Shown here: positions 12,201-18,992 of the stretch, piece by piece
Position numbering within the stretch: the stretch's first letter is position 1
How the letters are laid out: each line of letters starts with the position of its first letter
Source of the DNA: Purshia tridentata
Lineage: Eukaryota; Streptophyta; Magnoliopsida; Rosales; Rosaceae
DNA length: 43,805 bases
Direction: 5' to 3'
NCBI GenBank assembly: GCA_003254885.1
Contig: QANT01003320.1
Coordinates: forward strand, 1-43,805
Notes under the pieces: model-generated
Told to the model about the DNA's origin: nothing
The model's database searches: none
Seen by the model: only the letters and a program-made list of their open reading frames with translations
Program-made: the position numbers and the translations under genes

Positions 12201-12543
12201 TGAAATTAAACATGAAATGCACAATGTTATTGTTCACATTAAACTATTTAACATTAGTTTATAAAGGGAAAAAAAACCATGAAAAGAGATCACTTCATAA
12301 GGCAAATATCTAATCACAGGATCTTGAACTGCAACATCAGTTTAAGAATGACTGAATTGACCATATAGAGCTATATAGAAAAGTTTAATATTTTTATAGG
12401 AAAAAGTAAAACATATTAAATTTAAAAAAAAGATTTGTATTGATTATCACAGTCAAGGAACATACTTATCATGGTTTCTTATCAAAGTGCTTGAAAGCCA
12501 TCCAGAGCAGAGTGTTTCCTTGAGATATGTTGGAGAGACTGTA
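3095..12543 (-). CDS. Starch synthase (GT5), C-terminal half only; nine exons, 5' half not found
   Basis: Nine exons join in phase through canonical GT-AG sites: 12466-12543, 11648-11727, 9704-9885, 7434-7508, 5981-6021, 5616-5721, 4546-4628, 3746-3819 and 3095-3201 (TAA stop). They encode 274 residues. Starch-synthase signatures appear in the right order: TVSPTY, YFGIVNGIDTAMWNP, CITRLVAQKGLHLI, GGQMVLLGKA, PSMYEPCGLAQM, VVRKTGGLADTVFD and a C-terminal EIDNSWNNTAGKY segment. This is the glucan-elongating, ADP-glucose-using family that acts in plastids. The N-terminal GT5 half with the KxGGLGDV motif is absent from 12544-18990, and the first exon here starts in mid-codon. The exons carry no stops, so loss of the 5' half is recent, or the assembly is broken. 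The isoform is uncertain: motifs differ from typical SS3 and SS4, so SS6-like is possible. Confidence 0.88.
3302..3338. other. Ambiguous base followed by a long poly(A) tract
   Basis: Position 3302 is N and is followed by an uninterrupted A run of about 36 nt. This sits upstream of the terminal starch-synthase exon, in its last intron. It probably marks a sequencing or assembly weakness. Confidence 0.9.
4119..4178. repeat. (GT)n(GA)n microsatellite
   Basis: A GTGTGT run passes into about 50 nt of GA. It lies in the starch-synthase intron between the 3819 and 4546 exon boundaries. A shorter GA run lies at 3642-3665 in the next intron downstream. Confidence 0.9.
4759..5068. mobile_element. MITE with long terminal inverted repeats, intronic
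   Basis: The left end contains CTTTTGGTCCTTGTAGTTTG and the right end, reversed, contains TTTGGTCCATGTAGTTTGGG. The match continues inwards for several tens of bases, including TTTGGTC..TGTAGTTT on both sides. No coding capacity is seen. It lies in the starch-synthase intron between 4629 and 5615. Boundaries are approximate because no target duplication was recognised. Confidence 0.7.
5187..5573. mobile_element. MITE with ~110-bp terminal inverted repeats, intronic
   Basis: The left arm begins GGCTTATTGGCAAAAATACC and the right arm reversed begins TGCTTATTCACTAAAATACC. Both then carry CCCCTT, TTCTCA, a CCCCGAACTTTACAAA block and a CATAAG/TATAAGCCAAGTT block. ATAGAT occurs just outside both ends (left ATAGATGAG, right ATAGATTAA), a possible but imperfect target duplication. 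It lies in the same intron as the preceding MITE. Confidence 0.75.
7765..7809. repeat. Perfect 16-bp inverted repeat (hairpin), 13-nt loop
   Basis: GATGGGGTTGTGGGAT at 7765-7780 is exactly complementary to 7794-7809. It lies just upstream of the TRIM-like repeats in a starch-synthase intron and contains the GGGAT/ATCCC words seen in those repeats. Confidence 0.9.
7860..8378 (+). mobile_element. TRIM-like retrotransposon remnant, two LTR-like units
   Basis: An LTR-like unit at 7942-8060 starts TGTGACACCCC, ends GTCGTTACA and is followed after two bases by TGGTATCA (8063-8070). That sequence is the core of the initiator-tRNA-Met primer-binding site. A diverged second LTR starts at about 8295 (TATGATACCCTGAATCCC). 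The 80 bp before each LTR are also related and end in purine-rich tracts (AAAGGAGGGGAGA; TTAGAAGAGA). The arrangement fits a non-coding TRIM with a tandem partial copy. It is intronic in the starch-synthase gene. Confidence 0.65.
8779..9168. mobile_element. Large-inverted-repeat MITE (copy B), intronic
   Basis: The left arm starts GAGGGATCCCTCATTTAAGG and the right arm reversed reads TACATAGAGGGATCTCTC. Further in, both arms carry an ATCTTCCTTGCAAAAA-like block followed by a block ending in AACCATTT or AATCATTT. The arms cover most of the ~390-bp element, making it nearly palindromic, with no coding capacity. It is bordered by (TA)n on both sides, which recalls TA-microsatellite-targeting MITEs. 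It lies in the starch-synthase intron between 7509 and 9703. Confidence 0.8.
9151..9424. repeat. Tandem unit with (TA)n and (GA)n/(GGGA)n microsatellite
   Basis: The block TGTAAGGGACCTGATATACA occurs at 9151 and again at 9272 (121-bp offset). Each copy is followed by (TA)n and then a GA/GGGAGA tract, so the MITE edge and microsatellite were duplicated together. Open frames across this tract are low-complexity artefacts. Confidence 0.85.
10331..10738 (-). mobile_element. 5'-truncated LINE, 3'-terminal fragment
   Basis: On the minus strand, degenerate coding sequence (KELWENVRSWASLLASVSTE ... DWKAAL) matches the C-terminal tail found in plant L1-type LINE ORF2 products. It is followed by an untranslated tail with TTAATAAAATTATG and an A-rich end at 10331-10350. 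ATTTGACA occurs on both sides (about 10308 and 10737), a possible but weak target duplication. It is intronic in the starch-synthase gene and similar to the element at 12635-12944. Confidence 0.65.
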
Positions 12544-12620
12544 CTGAAAGTGAAAGAAGAATCACTTGTTGGAAAAACAGATACAAGGAGTGAGCTCCTT
12601 TGTGGGTGTGTGCTCATGCC

Positions 12621-12958
12621 TGCACAGGCACAATTGAATTTTTCTTTTTTTGAGAAGAAAATCAACTTTCATTCAACCAATACAAAAGAGATACAACTAT
12701 AGCACACCTTACAAGACAAAAGCTAACATCAATCTACCTCACAACTGCTTTTCTGTCTATTAAAATCACATAAATAGACCCCTAAACTCAGTTGAAACCA
12801 ATAGCCACATTGAGGAACAAAATCTAACTCTCTCCCATAACTCCTCCAATCCAGGTTCCTTAAGTCTTTGAATATTCTCCTATCTTTCTATGTCCAAATC
12901 ACCCAATTAACAGCCTACAAACTACAGCTCCAAATCACCCACACTGCACAGGCACAAT
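12621..12958 (-). mobile_element. 5'-truncated LINE flanked by a 14-bp target-site duplication
   Basis: TGCACAGGCACAAT occurs at 12621-12634 and 12945-12958. Between them, read on the minus strand, is broken sequence encoding LEELWERVR and VSTEFRGLF, the same LINE ORF2 C-terminal segment as at 10331-10738. It ends in an A-rich tail (CTCAAAAAAAGAAAAATTCA). The direct repeat plus A-tail are the standard products of target-primed reverse transcription. It lies just upstream of the first recognised starch-synthase exon. Confidence 0.85.
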
Positions 12959-13173
12959 GGAAAATATACAATTACACTAAATGCAAATAAGGAAGATGTG
13001 GTGCGTTCACAAAATATGAATGGAAATTGTATAAGTCAAGTCAGCATGAGTTTTTAAAGCACTAAGGTTTCAAGTTCCAACGAGTTACAGTGGATTAAGC
13101 TACTTCTCATCCCCAGTTCATTGATAACCTCCATAAGACTTTCCAAATAATGTAAACACGAGTCTTCAGAAGC

Positions 13174-13336
13174 TGTTAGAGTTTATCATTTTTCAAATTA
13201 GGGTGCTATGTTAATTTCCTAGACTCCAATTAATATAAATACATGTGTATAGGATATAGCAGTTTCTCAACTGAAACCTACTTTTGAATTTTCTTCTTCT
13301 TTTTCTCTTCCTTAAACTTCACCTTGGCATCAGATT
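13174..13336 (+). mobile_element. Possible LTR fragment with primer-binding-like site
   Basis: The segment 13174-13321 starts TGTTAGAG and ends in CA. It is followed after two bases by TTGGCATCAGATTC, a diverged version of the TTGGTATCAGAGC primer-binding sequence common in Copia-type elements. No second LTR or gag-pol frame was recognised nearby, so this is at best a fragment. Confidence 0.35.
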
Positions 13337-13529
13337 CTAAGATTGAACCCATACAGTAAAACCTATGCAGAATCATCTGAGGATTGTAGGAAGAGGAAAA
13401 ATGACCATTCAGTACTTCTTATGTCAGCAAGAGTGAGGTTGACATCATGATGTCGGTATGCAGGGAACCATACCTCCTATACCAACTCTTCATGCTAAGA
13501 ATTATGGTGATATTTGGTGCTTTGTTTAA

Positions 13530-13700
13530 ATGAAAATTTTCAGCTGGAATGTTAAGGGTCTAGGGTGTAGGAGTAAAAGGAGAGTTTTGTACAAAAATTA
13601 TGGAACCATAATTTCATTATTCAAATTGGGCCAATAGTCCCATATTTTTATAGAGAAATGTATCATATATTTTGCCTTTGTAAATGATCAACTAGTATTT
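13530..13700 (+). pseudogene. LINE ORF2 endonuclease N-terminal fragment
   Basis: ATG at 13530 opens MKIFSWNVKGLG, the start of the APE-type endonuclease of plant LINE ORF2 proteins (usual form MKxxxWNxRGLG). The similarity lasts about 25 codons before the sequence degrades and meets a stop near 13620. It is on the opposite strand to the LINE tail at 12621-12958, so the two are separate insertions. Confidence 0.6.
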
Positions 13701-14031
13701 TGCTTCTCAATATATGTAGAAAGCAATCAATCCACCAATGCAGTAATCAATATATTCTTTGTTTTTGTGGGAAAAAAAAAAAAATCTATAACATTATAAT
13801 TTTTTTATACAAAAGCCTATAACATTATAAAATTAATTTAATTTACATTTGTTTAAAAAAATAAAATTCATAACTCACATTGATAAAACCTGAAGCTAAA
13901 TAGAACAGGAAATTAAACAAAGAAATGAAACAAAAATAAACATGGAGCACATGTTGTATGGCCTTAATCACCCTCCTTCCCTTTCTTTTTGTGAAATGTT
14001 TAATTTCCTATATTCTCCAAGGCCACGGGGA

Positions 14032-14890
14032 CTACCAGTGGCGGTGGTGCACATACTCCAGACGAGTGACTGGGAACCTTGCAGAACCAGTGCAGTAGTC
14101 ATAGACCATGTGGTGAGCACAAACCCACAAGAGCTGGTGGTTCTGGTGAAGATGGAGCTCTGCCAAAGTAGGCTCATCCCACCAGTACTTCTGACCTCCA
14201 CTGCTGGTGCACTTCTTTGCATTGTATGTTGCTGCCAGTGAAACTGGGCATTCACAGGCATTGATTTCAAAGCCCTTGTATGTTGAAATGAAGGGGTGCA
14301 TGAGGCCAGTCCATCTTGACCCAACCCCCCTGTGTGTCCCAGTTGTCTGCATTCCTTTTTTTCTCTATAGGAAAGGAGAAACTTGTATTAATAAGGGAAA
14401 AGAGAACAAAGGGGTACACCCCCATAGCTTGGTCCTTAGGAAAGGGTACCACTATGTCTTTCATGTTGGTGTGCACACTTATTGGGGTCTCATCCACTAG
14501 GAACAATATTTGGTGCTGGTTATAAAAGATGGAGTAGGAGTGAAATTCCTTGGTGGGTTCGAACCAAAGGTTCAATCTTTGCTCCTTGTTGCCACACCAT
14601 TCATATAGATGTTGGTCCGCACCGAATAAGGTTCACCAATAGTGCTGCCAGAAACTCCAAGTCAAACTCATTGTGAGATGGACCGTCCGATGACATATAG
14701 AAAGCAGTAACAGTTCCGGCAGAATCACCCACTATGAGCTTAATCTGAATGGTCACTTTTCCACACATATACTTGTTCTTGGATGAAAACCCAACACCAG
14801 AATAGTTGCCAAGTTTGAGATGAAGCTGCTCTCCATCATAAACAAAATGGTCAAAAGCCCAACTGGCAGGAAGATCTCACCAACTTCGCT
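14032..14890 (-). pseudogene. XTH9-like xyloglucan endotransglucosylase/hydrolase, intronless broken copy
   Basis: Reading from about 14885, the minus strand encodes SWAFDHFVYDGEQLHLKLGN, GDSAGTVTAFYMSSDGPSHN, EFDLEFLG, a TIGEPY-NIYMNGV segment, RLNLWFEPTKEFHSYS, VDETPISVHTN, PFPKDQAMGVY and NADNW. It ends with FEINACECP, MVYDYC and the terminal VHHRHW before TAG at 14032. Order and spacing match the XTH9 subgroup of GH16 cell-wall enzymes. The catalytic motif is HNEFDLEF; HNEFDFEF is usual. No introns interrupt it, although XTH genes normally have them, so it looks like a retrocopy. It is dead: one-base deletions sit near FLG and in the NIYMNGV segment, one base is inserted after HAP, and about 65 bp replace the SSIW segment. 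The first exon's N-terminus is missing. Confidence 0.85.
14352..14415 (-). mobile_element. LINE-type 3' tail inserted in the XTH pseudogene
   Basis: The insertion between MGVY and NADNW reads, on the minus strand, as a T-rich stretch with CCTTATTAATACAAG and a GAGAAAAAAAGG end. This resembles the last bases of plant LINE insertions and the tails at 10331 and 12635. About ten bases of the XTH reading (SSIW) are lost at the site and no target duplication is seen. Confidence 0.5.
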
Positions 14891-14922
14891 GAGCTAACCA
14901 ACCCCTCTAGGTAAGCATCCTA

Positions 14923-15504
14923 TAGAATCCCTCTTTTTTCCGATCCGGTACCTCCACCAACACAAACCCCAGTTAGATTCAGGCATGATACACTTTTTAG
15001 TTATTGGGAGAACCTGAGTACTCTCTTTCGGATCCAAGAAACAGAGCTCAGAGATCTTTTTTCCTTTTGGAAGATACATGAGCGAAACAATCAACCTATT
15101 GATATTGGAAGACCCAAAAGATTCTTCCAATGTATCATTTACGGGTCCAATGAAATTCATAGGTATAGGAAGAAGCCCTGTCAAATAGAGATTTTTTCTT
15201 TCGACCATCTTTTGATTGTTAATACGATATATGAGGACCGCTACTACAAATAGTAATACACCCTGGATCATGAAATTCCAATTGCTTGTTGTACCCTGTA
15301 AATGTGAATTGCGTGAAAGTAGGATACTCCAAATACAAGAGTCCAAGAGTTTTATAAAACGTTCTTGATGAAAAAAAAAATAGTGAATGAAAGATCCAAC
15401 TAAATTGAATTTGGTCCATGAATCTAAGAATAGTGAGAATTCTTGATCTCTCCTAATATCTCTCTCAATTCGAAAATCCAAGATTTGAATTAATGTCATT
15501 TCAT
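14923..15504 (-). pseudogene. ycf2: ycf2 5' fragment (plastid-derived)
   Basis: The frame contains [82 protein letters not shown] and CIMPESNWG, the N-terminal part of plastid Ycf2. The original start is at 15502-15504 and is followed almost at once by TGA and TAA stops. An early single-base loss shifts the frame, and the fragment breaks off after GKKRDS. Ycf2 is normally over 2000 residues, so about the first 190 codons are present. It is non-functional here. Confidence 0.93.
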
Positions 15505-15592
15505 TTAGTCCTCCTAAATTGTATTGATTTATCCTAAAGATTTCATTTCAATTGGAATTTGGTTATTCACCATGTATGAGGATCTCCGCTAA

Positions 15593-15658
15593 GCATCCAT
15601 GGTTTAGGCGCCCAACTCATAATTGGCGAATTCATAGGTTCAATTCCTACTGGATGCA
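15593..15658 (+). pseudogene. trnI-CAU: trnI-CAU pseudogene (plastid-derived)
   Basis: GCATCCATGG ... GGCGCCCAACTCATAATTGGCG ... GGTTCAATTCC ... TACTGGATGCA retains the acceptor stem, the CAU anticodon loop and the T arm. The copy is 66 nt against the usual 74, because the D-arm is shortened (TTTAGG replaces about 14 nt). It should not fold as a normal tRNA. Confidence 0.9.
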
Positions 15659-15822
15659 CGCCAATGGGACCTTCCAATAAATCTATTGGAATTGGCTATG
15701 TATTAATGGAATCTCATCATCCATACATAACGAATTAGAGTGGTATATTCATATCATAAAATATGAACAGTAAGAACTAGCATTCTTATTGAGACTAGAA
15801 CTCATGGGAAGAAAATAGTTTT

Positions 15823-16104
15823 ATGGATGGAATCAAATATGCAGTATTTACAAACAAAAGTATTTGGTTCTTGGGTAAAAATCAATATACTTCTAATGTT
15901 GAATCAGGATCAACCAAGACAGAAATAAAGCATTGGGTTGAACTCTTCTTTGGTGTCAAGGTAATAGCTATGAATAGTCATCGACTCTCGGGAAAGGGTA
16001 GAAGAATGGGACCTATTATGGGACATACAATGCATTACAAACGTATGATCATTACGCTTCAACCGGGTTATTCTATTCCACCTCTTAGAAAGAAAAGAAC
16101 TTAA
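15823..16104 (+). pseudogene. rpl23: rpl23 (plastid-derived, open frame but relocated)
   Basis: The 93-codon frame from ATG to TAA spans the full length of plastid ribosomal protein L23 ([13 protein letters not shown] ... [11 protein letters not shown]). It has roughly six replacements against the angiosperm consensus, for example D to N, R to W and P to S. Several fit C-to-T or G-to-A transitions expected from deamination of methylated nuclear DNA. The frame is intact by length, but there is no transit peptide and no plastid promoter context, so I treat it as a non-functional relic. Confidence 0.88.
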
Positions 16105-16122
16105 ATCAAAATACTTAATAGC

Positions 16123-16385
16123 ATGGCGATACATTTATACAAAACTTCTACCCTTAGCACACGCAATGGAGCTGCAGACAGTAAAGTGAAATCCAATCCA
16201 CGAAATAATTTGATCTATAGACAGCATTGTTGTGGTAAAGGTCATAATGCTAGAGGAATCATTAATGCAGGGCATAAAGGGGGAGGTCATAAGCATCTAT
16301 ATTGTAAAATCGATTTTCGACGAAATGAAAAGACATATATGGTAGAATCATAATTATAGAATATGACCCTAATCGAAATGCATAT
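16123..16385 (+). pseudogene. rpl2: rpl2 exon 1 fragment (plastid-derived)
   Basis: ATG opens [20 protein letters not shown], then [20 protein letters not shown] and KIDFRRNEK, as in plastid L2. Loss of one A in the AAAAAG run after RRNEK shifts the frame to a stop at about 16351. Collinearity ends near 16385, inside exon 1. The 18-nt gap to rpl23 matches plastid operon spacing. Confidence 0.92.
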
Positions 16386-16493
16386 AGATCTAAAATATAG
16401 ACGGTTCGGATTGTTGAAAAACAATGGTAGTGGGCCCCACGAGGTATCCTACAAATAATTTTATTTGTAGGATCCTACATTGGAGCCTCCCTC
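16386..16493. mobile_element. Half copy of the large-inverted-repeat MITE (copy C)
   Basis: The sequence AGATCTAAAATATAGACGGTTCGG ... GTGGGCCCCACGAGG ... CCTACAAATAATTTTATTTG matches the right arm of the MITE at 8779-9168 in order and spacing, and ends in (TA)n. The left arm is missing: the copy begins exactly where the plastid insertion ends. Confidence 0.7.
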
Positions 16494-18992
16494 TATATAT
16501 ATATATATATTTTTGATCTGCCTATTGATATATGTTGTTATTCTTTTTACCTACTTATTAATAATTAGTTTCCTGAAAATCAACCTAGTCTCTAACTTTT
16601 CCAAACTAGGTGGACCATGCTTTAGAAGGGAAAAAAAGAGAAAAAAATTTGAAGTGGACCAAGAAGTTTATAGATTGAACTATTGATTTACATAATTGGA
16701 AGTAACCAATTAGGTTTACAACGAAACCTAGAAATTGATCACTGATCCAATTTGAGTACCTCTACAGGATATACCTCAACAGAAAACTAAAGAGTAACGG
16801 CAGCAAGTGATTGAGTTCAGTAGTTCCTCATATAAAATTATTGACTCTAGAGATATAGTAATATGGAGAAGACAAAATTGTTTCAAAGAAAATGTGCTAC
16901 TTTTTAGGGGGTTTTTGTTTTTGTTTTTTTCTAAAATCTAGTTAAAAAATAAGGCTGATAACCTAGTTCACGCTCTACATTGCGCTTCCAGTCCGGTCCA
17001 TTTAAATGAAAAGCGTGTGACATGAAATCCACCGAGCACTCGATGAATGTCAACTAGGCCAATCATTACTGTTCACCAAGTACTCAGTAATTAACACGGT
17101 TTGATAGTTGCATAAAAGAATACTTATATTAGTTAACCAAAATTTGGGTTATAATGTTATTATGTGATACTGAAATTGTACTAGGTGATACTAATTAAAA
17201 TTGGGGTATAAATGTTTTTAGATTTTTTTTGGTTTAAAAATGAAGCCCATAAATTTGGGCCTTTGTAATAATGCAGTGTGTTTTTTTTTCTAACATTTAA
17301 GCAAATATCTAAATTGGCTCATTTTAAAACGCATAACCGAACCGAAACAATGACCCCGAATATCAAGGTTTGAGAGCTAGCTGATTTGGTTACGGTTTCA
17401 TATTTTCAGGCAGAGATGGGTCATGAGTCATGACTAAAAGTTGGGAGGTGAGTTACATGGGTTTAGAATTGTTTCTCGTTTGCCTTCAACTCCCTTTTTT
17501 ATTACGGGTATGCCAAATGGAGGACAACTAGAAATAGAGAGAATATTCCAGAGAATGTCACGCTTGAAAATTAGTGTAGAATCCAATATATCTTCTAATA
17601 AAGCATATCCCGCGTACATTGGCATCTTCCACAGAAGATGGGATGGGCATGAATGAATACCTTTGATCTCTATATATGCCTACTGCCTTAAGATTTCAAT
17701 GTTATAGTTCCCCTCTTTTATAACTACAAAATCGACTGAGAAGCACAAAATAAGGGGATGAACCAAGCGTACCAACCCACGAACTCGATGGTCTACAGTG
17801 CAGGTATGTCATGCAACCCTTGTTAACAAGTGAAACTTTCATGTAATAAGTGCATTTTTCTAGACGAAATGAGTATATAATAGGGAAGTTTTTTTTTTCT
17901 TGTTAACCGAGAGAATTTCATAGCGCCAGCAAAGTCAAGCCCTGTATCCCTACTTCTTTTTGTACCAACCTATCCGACCATCTGGTGTGTTAGGCAGTCG
18001 CTTAAGTCAGTAACTAGCATTAGGTGACGCCTTACACAGTCACACAGAGTACTAAATCTTAATACAAGTATAAGACCCCCTTTGATTCCTTCTCCAAGAT
18101 TGGTAAAGCCCTTGAGAAATATGTCTTGATTGGCCTCTTTTTTTTTCCCCTTCATCACTATACACAAGAAGTTCTAGGGCTTCTTGAGAGACCTCGGTTT
18201 GAGGAAGGCCTCTTAAAGCCTTGTCATGCAAATTTTCAAACAGCTTCTGTTAGGAGACCAAACAAATTCGAACTCTAAACTTGAATACGAAATAAATACT
18301 CTTTTACTACCACTAGAATCACTAGCTCCACTCAAACCAAATTTTTAACATTAAAGAAAGTCAACAAGAACCAGATCCAGATTCCTCACTCAAGAAGATT
18401 TCATAAACTCTATGTTTCTAGTCCAGATTCCTCATTCAAGAAGGTTTCATAAACTCTATGTTTCACACACAATGCGCTCACTTTAGCATATAGCTCCTTG
18501 CGTAATGCGTTGGCCATCAACCAAGTGCTAATGAGTTTCACAGCTAAAAAGGTATTTGGGTAAAATTAATAAAACCGAAAAATTATTCGTAATCTTGGGT
18601 TGTGAGGAAGCAGGAGCAGTAGAACCAACAATATATCTTTCTTGTCCGTTGAAGGGGCAAAGAGAAAACACATTGGGTGGTTATCATTAGCTAGCTGGAT
18701 CTTTATATACACATTTTTCCAACCATAGATATATAGAACTAGCATACAACTCGAATCATGTTACTTGCTCTATCATAGTTAACAACAATGCATCCCATAC
18801 TCAAACAACTACACCAAACAAAATACATTAAAGGGCCATTTCATTGCAACCGTCTAAAAGCAATACTGTACACATGGTAGAAGTAATTTGAAGTTTCAAA
18901 TTACCTAAGTAGTCTAAAAAAGGAGTCCTAAAAATAGAAAGGGAGAAGAAGGCAAGAACATGGGAGCACAAAGCTGCAACAAAATTGCTGTG
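16494..18992. other. Intergenic region between the NUPT mosaic and the LPA1-like gene
   Basis: No gene could be assigned. A short tandem duplication of about 50 bp lies at 18375-18465 (CCAGATTCCTCA(C/T)TCAAGAAG repeated). At 17671 a TATATATG box is followed 87 nt later by ATG (17758) and a 15-codon open stretch ending at CAG|GTATGT (17803), possibly an orphan first exon. None of the conserved starch-synthase N-terminal motifs was seen on the minus strand. Confidence 0.6.

Larger units (their letters stand above)
14923..16385. other. NUPT: nuclear insertion of plastid DNA (ycf2-trnI-rpl23-rpl2)
   Basis: The order ycf2 5' end (minus), trnI-CAU (plus), rpl23 (plus), rpl2 exon 1 (plus) is that of the plastid inverted repeat. 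Collinearity runs from within ycf2 (after GKKRDS) to within rpl2 exon 1 (at the AATCGAAATGCATA block). All four genes carry substitutions or small indels relative to plastid consensus, so this is an aged nuclear copy, not organelle contamination. The left junction meets the XTH pseudogene through about 30 bp of unassigned sequence; the right junction meets half of a MITE. Confidence 0.95.

Noticed and set aside
15593..15658. A working tRNA-Ile gene
   Set aside because: The D-arm is shortened by about 8 nt and it lies in plastid-derived sequence.
15823..16104. rpl23 as a functional nuclear gene
   Set aside because: It sits in a decayed plastid insertion between broken ycf2, trnI and rpl2 copies, with no transit peptide or nuclear promoter seen.
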